Shown here: positions 8,385 to 17,281 of the stretch, piece by piece
How the letters are laid out: each line of letters begins with the position of its first letter
Position numbering within the stretch: the stretch's first letter is position 1
Assembly: GCF_016785085.1 (NCBI RefSeq)
Contig: NZ_JAENHO010000001.1
Coordinates: forward strand, 248,001-312,000
Reading direction: 5' to 3'
Origin: Paractinoplanes lichenicola
Lineage (GTDB): Bacteria; Actinomycetota; Actinomycetes; Mycobacteriales; Micromonosporaceae
DNA: 64,000 nt
Notes under the pieces: generated by a model
The model's input: the letters and a program-made list of their open reading frames with translations, nothing else
Told to the model about the DNA's origin: nothing
Databases searched by the model: none
Made by a program: the position numbers and the translations under genes

Positions 8385-9476
8385 TCAGGAGCTGAACCCG
8401 TCGGTGACCACCGCGGCCGGGGACGGCATGGCCGCGATCTCAACGCGAAGCGCGGCGGCGCGCAGGCCATGTCCCGACTCGCTCAACAGGGCCCGAGCGG
8501 CCGCCGCGACCGCCTCCGGGGTCCGGCCGTCGAACGGCACCGTGCGGGCCACCCCGGCCCCGGTCAGCCGGTCGGCGATCTCGAACTGGTCGCCCATCTG
8601 CGGCATGACCAGGTGCGGGACCCCAGCCGTGAGTGCCGCCATCGCGCTGTTCGAGCCGCCGTGGTGCACGAGCAGCGCGCAACCGGGCAGGAGCAGATGA
8701 TGGGGCACCCAGCCGATGCGGCGGACGTTCGCGGGCAGGTCGGTCAGGGCCTCCGCGCCGCTGCCGGAGACGATCACCTCGGCATCCAGGTCGGCCAGCC
8801 CGCGCACGGCGGCGGTGAGCCCGTCGACGCCCTCGGCGATCGGCACGGTGCCCATCGACACCGCGATCCGGGGCCGCTCGGGCGGGGCGCTGAGCCAGCC
8901 CGGGGCGGTGCAGGCCGTGCTGTAGGGCACGTAGCGCATCGGCCGCACAGTCGGCCCCGGAGCTTGGGCCCGCAAGCTGGGCGGGCAAGTGTCCACAACG
9001 GCGATGGGCTCGTCGGCCGGGCCCAGGGCGGCCAGCCGGTCGGCGACCTCGGCCCGGGCCGCCGCCATCAGGTGCTCGGGCACGGGCAGGCCCCACTCGT
9101 GGCGTACCCAGGGCACGCCGGCCTTGGCCGCGGCGACCGGCCCAGCGAACTCGACCGGGTCGCTGACGATCAGGTCGGGTCGCCACGACTGGGTCAGGGC
9201 CAGCACGTCCGGGAGCATCCGTTCGGCCACGGCCGCGAAGACGGTCAGGTCGGTCATCGGCTGCCCGGTCAGCGGGGTGCCGCCGGGCCAGCAGGAGAAG
9301 AACGTCGCGTCCCCGCCCGCGACCGCGGCGGTCAGCCCGGCCCGGCGGATGCACTGGGTCAGCACCCGCGGCGCGGCCACGATCACCTGGTGACCGTCGA
9401 GGTGCAGGCTCCACGCCAGCGGCACCATCGTGAAGAAGTGGCTCGCGGCCGGGTTGACGGTCAGCAAGACACGCAT
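8385..9476 (-). CDS. Macrolide-type GT-B glycosyltransferase
   Basis: The 363-residue protein is a GT1-like transferase of the kind that adds sugars to polyketides and other small molecules. The N-domain starts MRVLLTVNPAASHFF. The C-domain contains HHGGSNSAMAALTAGVPHLVMPQMGDQFEIA, the nucleotide-sugar motif in which HHGG and DQ are the key parts. ATG at 9476 follows GGAGAG. The start lies 16 bp inside the end of the upstream hydrolase-P450 gene, so translation is probably coupled. No aglycone-making or sugar-making genes are in the window. Confidence 0.85.
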   Translation of the reverse strand: MRVLLTVNPAASHFFTMVPLAWSLHLDGHQVIVAAPRVLTQCIRRAGLTAAVAGGDATFFSCWPGGTPLTGQPMTDLTVFAAVAERMLPDVLALTQSWRPDLIVSDPVEFAGPVAAAKAGVPWVRHEWGLPVPEHLMAAARAEVADRLAALGPADEPIAVVDTCPPSLRAQAPGPTVRPMRYVPYSTACTAPGWLSAPPERPRIAVSMGTVPIAEGVDGLTAAVRGLADLDAEVIVSGSGAEALTDLPANVRRIGWVPHHLLLPGCALLVHHGGSNSAMAALTAGVPHLVMPQMGDQFEIADRLTGAGVARTVPFDGRTPEAVAAAARALLSESGHGLRAAALRVEIAAMPSPAAVVTDGFSS

Positions 9477-11611
9477 GCACTCTCCAACGACACGGGCAGG
9501 TCGTCGATGCGGCGCAGCATCGTGCCGGGCGCCCGATAGCGGACCGGCCCGGCCGCCCGCAGCTCCGGAAACCGTTGCAGCAGCCGGGTCAGCAGCACCG
9601 CGCACTGCATCCGGGCCACGGCCGCGCCCGGGCAGTAGTGCCGGCCCGCCCCGAAGCTCAGCGACGGCCCGCGGACCGTACGGGTGATCAGGAACCGGTC
9701 CGGCTCGTCGGTGTGCTCGGGGTCGCGGTTGGCCGCGGCCAGCACGGCGTGCACCTTGGTGCCGGCCGGGACGTCGACGTCGCCGTACCGGCGGGGCTCG
9801 GTCGCCACCCGTACGGCGATCTGCACCGGCGGGTCGAGCCGCAGCACCTCGGCGACGCACGCATCGCCCAGCGCGGGGTCGTCGCGCACCAGGGCGGCCT
9901 GTTCCGGGTGAGCCAGCAGCAGCCGCAGCGCCGCCGAGATCAGGCTGGCCGGCGAGTCGTGCGCGGCCCCGAACAGCATCGCCACGTCGCCGAGCCCGCG
10001 TTCCTCATCGCCCGGGTGCTGATCGTGCACGACACCGGCCAGACCCGTACGGCGGCCGCGCAGCTCGGACAGCATCGCCGCCCCGGCGTCCTCGAGCCCC
10101 GCCCGCTGCCGCGGTGTGCTTGACGGCTCGAGCACCCAGGACATGGCGCCGACCAGCTCACCCAGGCGCAGCGCCTCGTCGTCGCGTAGCCCGAACATGC
10201 GCCCCGTGGTCAGCGACGCGAACGGAACGGCCAGGGCCTCGGTCGCGTTGACCACGCCCTCGGCCAGCCGCGTCGCGAACTCGTCGAGGAGCCGGTCGGT
10301 GATCTGCTCGGCGTCCTCGCGATAGCCGTCAGCCCGGCGCGGACCGAGCGATCGGGCGAGCGACGACCGTACGGGGGAATGGGCTTGACCTTCGCGCACG
10401 AGGAACGAGCGCAGGGCCGCGGCCCGGAACGACCCCGCGTCCCACCCGGGCGGCAGCTGCTCGGGCGCCTCACCCACGGCCACACAGGTGCGATCGTTGA
10501 GCATCCGATGACAGTCGGCATGGCGGGTGAGAAACACCGCGGACCCCAGCCCGGGCCGATCGAGCAGCGTCACCGGGGCCGTCGCACGCAGGGCGGCATA
10601 GATCGGGTACGGGTCCGTGGCCGCACGCGGACGCACGATCTCGAGGCACAGTCGCTCCGCCCGCTGCCGATCGGCCTCGCCCCAGAACGCGACGAGCCGG
10701 TCGGCGGTCTCGTCGGGCCGCTCCAGCATCGGACTGTGCCCACTCTCCGGCACGATCTCATGCGACGCGCCGGCCGCCTCGGCATAATCCGCCATCTCGG
10801 CGTGCGGCCACAGCCTGCGGTCCCGCGCGCCGTGCAACACCATTTTCGGGTACGCGGCCCGGCGCAACTCGGTGCTGCGATCGGTCTCGTGCGCCAGCGA
10901 CCGCAGCATTCCGCACAAGAACGGCAGCCGTACGCTGTCGAGCCGCCGCCGCCACAGCCCGCGCCGCTCGGCATCGTTGCCGGGCAGGATCCGGGCGATG
11001 ACCGGCCACATCAGCCCGGCCCCCTGGGTCAGCAGCGCCTCGTCAAAGCTGAGCAGGGTGGCCCGCAGCCGCTCGCTCGACATCTGCGGTCCACAGGCCA
11101 CCATCGTCAACGACCGAAACTTGGCCGGCTCACGCAACGCGGCGGCCCTGGCCACGAAGCCGCCGAGCGAATGCCCGACTACGTGCGCCGGCTCACCACC
11201 CGCAAACGCCTCCACCACCGCCAGCAGGTCTTCCGCATGCCGCTCAACACTGTGCGCGCGCTCGTCGACGGCCTCGCCGCCACCGCGGGGCTCGTCGAAG
11301 TCGTCGCTCTCGTCGAAGTGGCCGCTCCCGTTGTAGTGGCCGCTCTCGTCGTAGTGGCCGCTCTCGTCGTAGTGGCCGCTCCCGTCGTAGTGGCCGCTCC
11401 CGTCGTAGTGGCCGCTCTCGTCGTAGTGGCCGCTCTCGTCGTAGTGGCCGCGGAAGTCGTAGGCGATGGCCCGGAACCCGGCTGCCGCGATCGCCGGCAG
11501 CACCGGCGCGTAGTCGTCGGCCGAGCCCACCAGCCCCGGGCAGAGCACCACGGCGGGCCCCTGATCCCCCACGACCAGCGCCCGGACCGTCCCCCGATAG
11601 GTCTTCAGCAC
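9461..11611 (-). CDS. Alpha/beta hydrolase - cytochrome P450 fusion
   Basis: One continuous frame of about 716 residues joins two enzymes. Residues 1-312 form an alpha/beta hydrolase with a full triad: S148 in GHSLGG, D264 in GARDRR, H292 in ESGHSP. Residues about 320-716 form a P450 with ExxR in EVLRLDPP and the heme loop FGAGRHYCPGA (Cys 660). The usual acidic-Thr pair of the I helix is replaced by GAAHDSPAS. An in-frame repeat of GHYDES lies at residues 55-102. GTG at 11611 is the likeliest start, but GTG codons at 11650 and 11653 are possible and none has a strong ribosome binding site. It is coupled to the downstream glycosyltransferase. Confidence 0.8.
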   Translation of the reverse strand: MLKTYRGTVRALVVGDQGPAVVLCPGLVGSADDYAPVLPAIAAAGFRAIAYDFRGHYDESGHYDESGHYDGSGHYDGSGHYDESGHYDESGHYNGSGHFDESDDFDEPRGGGEAVDERAHSVERHAEDLLAVVEAFAGGEPAHVVGHSLGGFVARAAALREPAKFRSLTMVACGPQMSSERLRATLLSFDEALLTQGAGLMWPVIARILPGNDAERRGLWRRRLDSVRLPFLCGMLRSLAHETDRSTELRRAAYPKMVLHGARDRRLWPHAEMADYAEAAGASHEIVPESGHSPMLERPDETADRLVAFWGEADRQRAERLCLEIVRPRAATDPYPIYAALRATAPVTLLDRPGLGSAVFLTRHADCHRMLNDRTCVAVGEAPEQLPPGWDAGSFRAAALRSFLVREGQAHSPVRSSLARSLGPRRADGYREDAEQITDRLLDEFATRLAEGVVNATEALAVPFASLTTGRMFGLRDDEALRLGELVGAMSWVLEPSSTPRQRAGLEDAGAAMLSELRGRRTGLAGVVHDQHPGDEERGLGDVAMLFGAAHDSPASLISAALRLLLAHPEQAALVRDDPALGDACVAEVLRLDPPVQIAVRVATEPRRYGDVDVPAGTKVHAVLAAANRDPEHTDEPDRFLITRTVRGPSLSFGAGRHYCPGAAVARMQCAVLLTRLLQRFPELRAAGPVRYRAPGTMLRRIDDLPVSLESACVSC
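11306..11449 (-). repeat. 18-bp in-frame minisatellite inside hydrolase domain
   Basis: Eight tandem 18-bp units encode GHYDES and close variants (GHYDGS, GHYNGS, GHFDES) at residues 55-102 of the fusion protein. The array starts at the conserved AYDFRGH segment of the alpha/beta hydrolase fold and seems to have grown from it. Unit length is a multiple of three, so copy-number changes keep the frame. Confidence 0.9.
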
Positions 11612-11759
11612 CGAGCCACAGTAACGCCCATTCAGGCGTAAACCGGACACCACGCGCCCGAGGGGTCCCGCCCGGGCATGATGTTTTCGCGGTGCCGCCT
11701 GCCCGCTGGCGACATGGAGCGGAACGGCCTCGCCGGCCGGTTTGACTAGCATCGGCGTT

Positions 11760-12092
11760 GTGGCCCCTTCGGAATCCAAGACCTGCGCCTCGTGCGGACG
11801 AACGATCACCTGGCGCAAGGCTTGGGCCGACGACTGGGACAACGTCCGCTGGTGCAGCAGCGCGTGCCGCCGGCGCGGTCTTCGCGACAGTGACCGGGAT
11901 CTGGAGGTCCAAATTTTGACTGCGCTCGACCGTACGCGGCGTTTCCCGCTCACCGGCATCAACGGTGAGCGGGAAGATGTGCGGCGAGCCGCCCGTCGGC
12001 TGGCGGCGGCAGGACGGGTTCGATGGCTCCAGAACGGACACCCGGTGGATCCGAGCACCGCCCGGGGAGACGTCGACATCAGCAAGCCGTAA
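11760..12092 (+). CDS. DUF2256/DUF3253 protein
   Basis: The 110-residue protein combines a short zinc-finger-like DUF2256 part ([12 protein letters not shown], then [12 protein letters not shown], four cysteines) with a DUF3253 winged-helix-like part ([12 protein letters not shown] to the C-terminus). It is a typical fused form of these two families, of unknown function. GTG at 11760 matches the usual N-terminus; ATG at 11742 is the alternative. It is divergent from the hydrolase-P450 gene. Confidence 0.8.
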   Translation: MAPSESKTCASCGRTITWRKAWADDWDNVRWCSSACRRRGLRDSDRDLEVQILTALDRTRRFPLTGINGEREDVRRAARRLAAAGRVRWLQNGHPVDPSTARGDVDISKP

Positions 12093-12181
12093 GGCGTTTA
12101 CGGCGGTGCGCGGCTCGCCCACTGTCGTCGCGGACGACGGCCCGGTCCTGCTTCGTGCGGTAGTGGTCACGGAGCGGGCGG

Positions 12182-12655
12182 TCAATAGCTCCAGCTGTAG
12201 AGGCCGCCACCCGTTTCCATCGCGGTCTTCGCGAGACGGGCAACCTCCCGCAGAACCGCCGGCAGATCATCGTCGGTCATGTCGTCCCCGTCGGCAGCCC
12301 GGAGGCGTTCGATCCAGCGGCCCGCGAGTTCTTCCAACTCAGCCGGGCTTGCGTTTGCCAGCGCCCGGGTCAGCCGCGCCGGCACAGCGAAGATCTCAAC
12401 GCCATCGTTCATCGGCTCTCGGACATAGTCCGGCCATACCCACCTGAAAAGCTGCTCGTCCGTCGGCGCTTCGGCCGAAGGCGCCTCGAAAAACATGTCC
12501 CACTCGGCAATGGCCGTGTCCGGCTCTAGAAAACGGCAGCTCACCGAATCTAAGCCCACACCCGGCCCCCGCAGATACGTCGTAGCGGCAGTCACGTTAT
12601 CAGGGGCGAGGAAGAACACGATGTCGCGGGCCATCCAGGCATGATCGCAGGTCAC
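12182..12655 (-). CDS. Hypothetical protein
   Basis: I do not recognise this 157-residue protein. It starts with MTCDHAW or, seven codons later, MARDIVFFLAPDN at 12634, which looks like a more natural N-terminus. It is acidic, rich in Trp and aromatic residues (FRWVWPDYV, GGGLYSWSY) and has no signal peptide or membrane segment. It may be a small protein of a DUF-type family that is common in actinomycete genomes. It stands alone between convergent and divergent neighbours. Confidence 0.6.
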   Translation of the reverse strand: MTCDHAWMARDIVFFLAPDNVTAATTYLRGPGVGLDSVSCRFLEPDTAIAEWDMFFEAPSAEAPTDEQLFRWVWPDYVREPMNDGVEIFAVPARLTRALANASPAELEELAGRWIERLRAADGDDMTDDDLPAVLREVARLAKTAMETGGGLYSWSY

Positions 12656-13027
12656 TGAGCAGACACCGACGTACGGATGTCCTTGCCGCCGATAAATTCA
12701 CGAGAGATCGACGCTCGTCATTTTTAAATTTCCTGGATGCGACGACAAGGGATTCTGTTGGCATCCCGTCAACAGCTTTCATGTTCCGGAATGTCGCGGC
12801 CGGTAGCGCCGCCCTCACCCTATGCAGAGGGGTAAGGGGTCTTTACTTAACCGGTTCGCCAGATTGGCCTGCCACTACTTGCGAGTAACTAAAAATAGCC
12901 GACTCTGGCTGGTCGGATAGGTGTCACATGCGGGTAACCTCCTCCGCAGCAATCGATGAGTATGCTCCCGTACCCAGGTCAGTTCGCACTTTTTCATGAA
13001 GAAATCTCAGAACGGGGACCGCTCCAC
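12656..13027. other. AT-richer intergenic stretch, probable promoter region
   Basis: These 372 bases are clearly richer in A and T than the rest (for example around 12715-12735 and 12885-12900). No coding frame is convincing. It separates the divergent starts of the hypothetical gene and the kinase, so promoters for both are expected here. I see no clear operator or RNA gene. Confidence 0.5.
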
Positions 13028-14800
13028 ATGCCCAGTAGGCCGCTCCGGCCCGGAGACCCACGGCGGCTCGGCGACTATCACCTGCTCGCCCGCCTCGGCG
13101 AGGGCGGGATGGGCACCGTCTACCTCGGCCGCGCCCCCGACGGGCAGCCGGTGGCGGTCAAAGTCATCCGCCCGGAATTCGCCGACGACGACGAGTTCCG
13201 GGCCCGGTTCCGCAGCGAGGTCAACCGTGCCCGCGAGGTTCCGTCGTTCTGCACCGCCGCCGTCCTCGCCGCCGATTCCGACAGCGACGCCCCCTACCTG
13301 GTCGTGGAATACGTCGACGGCCCCAGCCTGCAGGAGATGATCGACGAGCGCGGCCCGATGGCGCCCGGCGACTTGCACAGCGTGGCGGTCGGCGTCGCGG
13401 CCGCCCTCACCGCGATCCACGGCGCCGGCGTCATCCACCGCGACCTGAAACCGGCCAACGTGCTGCTTTCACTCGGCCTGCCCAAGGTGATCGACTTCGG
13501 CATCGCCCGCGCCCTCGGCGGCAGCACGCACTACACCCGGCCGGGCGATTGGATGGGCACCGTCGGCTACATGGCGCCCGAACGGCTCGACTCGAGCCTG
13601 GGTCCCGACTCGCCGGCGGCCGACATCTTCGCCTGGGGTGCGGTGATCGCCTTCGCCGGCACCGGCCGCGCCCCGTTCGGCGGCGACACCCCAGCCGCCG
13701 TCGTAACCCAGGTCCTCACCCAGCCGCCAAACCTGTACGGCCTTCCGGCGTCGCTGGCCGACTTGATCGCCGAGGCGCTCGACAAAGACCCGGGCAAGCG
13801 GCCGACCTCGAACGAACTGCTGCAACGGCTGCTCCTCGTACAGACGCCGACGCTGCTCACCGTCGACGCACCGAGCCCCATCGCGGCCGAACCGGTCCTG
13901 CCCGCCTTGCAGGACCGCCGGAGCGCCGGCCGTTTCGATGCCCGCGACCTGCTGGAACAGATCATCGCCGAGAACCCGTCGCAGCCCCCTTTCGTGGCCG
14001 CGCCGATGTCGCCCTCGGCCGATCGCCGCCTCGGCCCGGCGCGGCGCGATCGCTCCCATTCGGGGCCGAACCGCCGACACGCGAGCGGAAAACCGAATCG
14101 CGGCCGGAGCCGGCGAATAGTTTTAGGCGCTGCGATCCTGCTCCTGTCCGCGGGCACCGGCGTCGCCCTGGCCTCCGCCCAGAACCCCGGCAACAATTCG
14201 TCGACCGGGGCCACAACGACGACGGACCTTCATCCCGACGCGGCGTCACCGGTGGCGGAACGACGCGGCCCGTCGTTCTCCGACCCGCTGACCGCCCCGA
14301 ACCGCTTCCACGAAAGCGCGGCCGACGGCGGCAGCTGCACGTTCCGCAACTCCCGCCTGCACGTACGAGTCGCCGGCCGGTCGACCTACCAGTGCCCCGG
14401 CCCGACTGACGAGTTCAGCGGCGACCAAACCATCACCGTCAACCTCAGCCTGCTCGGCAACGACTCCTGCGCCATGGTCTGGTTCCGCCACCACGAAACC
14501 CGCGGCTACCAACTAACTGCCTGCGCCGACACCCTCGAGCTCGAAGAGCGAAACGGCGCGGTGCTGACCTCACTCGGCCGCACCTCCGCAGTCCCACTGA
14601 CCCCCAACGCACCCCACAACCTATCCATCACGATCAGCGCCATGCACGCCACCGTCTCAGTCGACAACAACCCAGCCGTACAGGCATCAGTCGCCGACCC
14701 CGGCCTGGCCTCAGGCCAGGTCCAACTCGGCGTATTCAACAACGACCCGGTCAAGCCGGCCGAGGTGTCTTTCGCCGACATGGAAGTTCGTTCCAACTAA
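13028..14800 (+). CDS. Transmembrane Ser/Thr protein kinase
   Basis: The 590-residue receptor-type kinase has an inner kinase domain (about 15-275): glycine loop GEGGMGTVY, lysine K45, HRD at 137-139, DFG at 156-158 and APE at 183-185. A basic, proline-rich linker leads to one membrane helix (IVLGAAILLLSAGTGVALAS, near 352-371). The outer part of about 200 residues is a beta-rich, concanavalin-like domain (FSDPLTAPNRF to the end) that may sense a wall or carbohydrate ligand. ATG at 13028 fits kinase N-termini; an upstream ATG at 12956 lies in AT-rich sequence without a ribosome binding site. Confidence 0.88.
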   Translation: MPSRPLRPGDPRRLGDYHLLARLGEGGMGTVYLGRAPDGQPVAVKVIRPEFADDDEFRARFRSEVNRAREVPSFCTAAVLAADSDSDAPYLVVEYVDGPSLQEMIDERGPMAPGDLHSVAVGVAAALTAIHGAGVIHRDLKPANVLLSLGLPKVIDFGIARALGGSTHYTRPGDWMGTVGYMAPERLDSSLGPDSPAADIFAWGAVIAFAGTGRAPFGGDTPAAVVTQVLTQPPNLYGLPASLADLIAEALDKDPGKRPTSNELLQRLLLVQTPTLLTVDAPSPIAAEPVLPALQDRRSAGRFDARDLLEQIIAENPSQPPFVAAPMSPSADRRLGPARRDRSHSGPNRRHASGKPNRGRSRRIVLGAAILLLSAGTGVALASAQNPGNNSSTGATTTTDLHPDAASPVAERRGPSFSDPLTAPNRFHESAADGGSCTFRNSRLHVRVAGRSTYQCPGPTDEFSGDQTITVNLSLLGNDSCAMVWFRHHETRGYQLTACADTLELEERNGAVLTSLGRTSAVPLTPNAPHNLSITISAMHATVSVDNNPAVQASVADPGLASGQVQLGVFNNDPVKPAEVSFADMEVRSN

Positions 14801-14849
14801 GAAGCCGCCTGTCGGTAATCCCGGCCGCCCCCTGAACCTCCCGCTACTC

Positions 14850-17108
14850 TCAGACCCCGCGGCACTGGTACGTCGGTCGGGACCCGCGGAACGCTGCGTC
14901 GCCGAATGCGAAGATGCCGCCGTCGCAACCGTTCAGCCAGTAGCCGACCGCGGTCGGCGTCACTGACATCCCGGTGACGCGGCCATTGAGCGGGCGGCCC
15001 GCCATCGAGCCGAAGAACCCGGCATTGCCGAACGCGAACACGCCGCCGTCCTCAGCGGTCATCCAGTAACCGCCGCCGTCCGGCGTGACGTCCAGGTCAA
15101 CGACCGGCTTGTTGAGCGGCTTGCCGCCCATCGAGCCGAAGAACCCGGCGTCGCCGAACGCGAACACCCCGCCGTCCTCGGCGGCCAGCCAGTAACCGCG
15201 CCCGCTCGCCGTGCTGCCGATCGCGGTCACCGGCTTGTCGAGCGGCTTGCCGCCCATCGAGCCGAAGAACCCGGCGTCGCCGAATGCGAACACTCCGCCG
15301 TCGGCCCCCGCGAGCCAGTAGCCCTTACCTGTCGGGGTGACCGCCATGCCGACGACCGGCTTGCTGAGCGGCTTGCCGCCCATCGAGCCGTGAAAGCCCG
15401 CGTTGCCGAACGCGAACACTCCGCCGTCGCTGCCGACCAGCCAGTAACCACCGTTGTCCGGGGTCCGCGCCATCCCGATGATGTTGGTGATGCGCACGTT
15501 CAAGCCGGGCAGCGAACCGTGGAACGGCGCATCGCCGTAGGAGAAGACGCCGCCGTACGAGTCGACCTGCCAGTAGCCGCCGCCGGTCGACGTGGCGACG
15601 ACATCCGAGGAGGTGGGCAGCATCGCTACAGTGAACGACGTGGCACCGGTGGCCGTCTGGCCGCTCGGGTCGCGGACTGTGACGGTCACCCGGTACTCGG
15701 CGCCGGGGTCGAGCCGGTGCGGGGGCACCTTCCAGGTGAGGCCGGTCTGCGCCGAGGACAGCTCGACCGACGGCCCGGTGACCCGGAACGTGGCGGTGAG
15801 GGGATCGCCGTCCGGGTCGGTTGCGGCGACGCTCAACGACGGCATGGTGTCGCCCACGACGGTGCCCTTCCGTGGGGTGACCACCGTGATGCCGGGCTTG
15901 CGGTTCGGCAGCGACAATGTCCTGGTCACGCTCGCTGTCGCACCCCTGTTGTCGGTCACCGTCAGCGTCACCGCCGGGGTGGCGGCGTTCCCGAACGAGG
16001 CCGTTGCGGTTCGTCCGGTGGCGAACTGGCGCCCGCCGGTCGACCAGGCCCAGGCGGTGATCGTGCCGTCGCTGTCGGATGAGGAGCCGCCGTCCAGGGC
16101 GACCCGGTTGCCGGCCCCCGTCAGCCGCGAGTACTGGAACGCCGCGACCGGCTTCCGGTTGCCGGGTACGGGTACCGGCGCCGGGCCGGGAACAGGCGGC
16201 GCGGGGAGCACCGGACGCCCCCGCAGATACGTGGCGACCCGGTCCCTGATGGCTGCCTGTCCCTCGCGCAGCGGATGCGCGGACAGCGTGTTGTATTTGC
16301 CGCTGGCGATCGTGATGCTCCGCACCCAAGACTTGCCGGTGCACAGTTCGTGGCCCTTGAGGGACTCTTGCACGTCGACATAGTCGACGCCGGCCGCGTC
16401 GGCCTCGGCCCGGATCTTTTTGTTCATGGCGACGACAAGATCGTTCATCTTGCCCAGCGACTCGAACGGCGCCCAGGAACAGTGTTTCGTATACGCGGCG
16501 AATGAGGTGTCGAAGAGCCGGGGATATCCCACGACGACGAGCCGGCCGTTGGCGACGTGGCTTCGCAATGTGGTGTAGACGCTGCGGAGCTCCATCGTCT
16601 CGATCTTCTTGCGGGCCGACGAGATCTCGTCGAAGCATTTGTAGTTCTTGAAGCAGGCCTTGGCCACGGTGGAGAAACCGGCGTCGTTGCCGCCGATGGT
16701 CACGGTGGCCAGCGCGGGTCGTGGGCTCATGGCCGCGAGCTGCTGCACCTGGGAACGGTCCGAGTGCTGCCCCTCCGAGACAAGGTGCTTCTTGACCGCG
16801 CCCGAGCAGGCGATGTGCCCGGCGATGGCAGACTGCCCGTTGCCCAGCGTCAGGTTGAGCGCCGGGTCGGTGGTGAGCATCCGCGCCCATCCGAGGTCGC
16901 TGCGGTGACAGTTCTCCGTCGTGCCTTTGTCATAACCGGAATTTGCGAGATAGGTACCTTCGCCGGACGAGTAGGAGTCGCCCAGCGCCACATAGAAATT
17001 CGCGGTTGCCGCGGCGGCCGGCTCCGGATCACGCAGATCGACTGCGATTATTGTGCCGGCGGCCAATACCGTGAGAACGGCCGCGCCGGACTTGATCTTC
17101 CATGCCAA
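14850..17108 (-). CDS. Secreted SGNH esterase with PKD and six C-terminal repeats
   Basis: The 752-residue exported protein has a signal peptide (1-34), an SGNH hydrolase domain (about 36-300), a PKD-like domain (about 313-400), an Ig-like domain (about 401-495) and six repeats of 42 residues. The nucleophile is in GDS (43-45), GGND is at 139-142 and the catalytic His is probably in SAHPLREG. Each repeat has the form GYW-DGGVFAFG-A-F-GS and may form a propeller-like binding surface. It probably removes acyl groups from a lipid or wall polysaccharide. The start codon is TTG, with GAGGAG six bases upstream. Confidence 0.82.
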   Translation of the reverse strand: MAWKIKSGAAVLTVLAAGTIIAVDLRDPEPAAAATANFYVALGDSYSSGEGTYLANSGYDKGTTENCHRSDLGWARMLTTDPALNLTLGNGQSAIAGHIACSGAVKKHLVSEGQHSDRSQVQQLAAMSPRPALATVTIGGNDAGFSTVAKACFKNYKCFDEISSARKKIETMELRSVYTTLRSHVANGRLVVVGYPRLFDTSFAAYTKHCSWAPFESLGKMNDLVVAMNKKIRAEADAAGVDYVDVQESLKGHELCTGKSWVRSITIASGKYNTLSAHPLREGQAAIRDRVATYLRGRPVLPAPPVPGPAPVPVPGNRKPVAAFQYSRLTGAGNRVALDGGSSSDSDGTITAWAWSTGGRQFATGRTATASFGNAATPAVTLTVTDNRGATASVTRTLSLPNRKPGITVVTPRKGTVVGDTMPSLSVAATDPDGDPLTATFRVTGPSVELSSAQTGLTWKVPPHRLDPGAEYRVTVTVRDPSGQTATGATSFTVAMLPTSSDVVATSTGGGYWQVDSYGGVFSYGDAPFHGSLPGLNVRITNIIGMARTPDNGGYWLVGSDGGVFAFGNAGFHGSMGGKPLSKPVVGMAVTPTGKGYWLAGADGGVFAFGDAGFFGSMGGKPLDKPVTAIGSTASGRGYWLAAEDGGVFAFGDAGFFGSMGGKPLNKPVVDLDVTPDGGGYWMTAEDGGVFAFGNAGFFGSMAGRPLNGRVTGMSVTPTAVGYWLNGCDGGIFAFGDAAFRGSRPTYQCRGV

Positions 17109-17281
17109 GGGAACTCCTCATGACGAGATGGCCGGACGCATTCCATCAATGACGGGGTGCGGACGGCATCGGGTCACGGCCTTGAGCATCGCATCGAATA
17201 TGGGGAACATTCAGGCTGAACGGCGTACCCCGTCCGCGCCACCGGCCGCGGAGCTCGATCTCGTGCGGAGGTGGGCGGGGG

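Noticed and set aside
9461..11611. Heme-less P450-like activator (EryCII type)
   Set aside because: The heme loop FGAGRHYCPGA with Cys 660 is intact, so a catalytic P450 cannot be excluded and the activator role stays a hypothesis only.
12600..12818. A 72-residue frame on the minus strand
   Set aside because: No ribosome binding site, overlap with the start of the gene at 12182-12655, and AT-rich sequence that fits a promoter region better.
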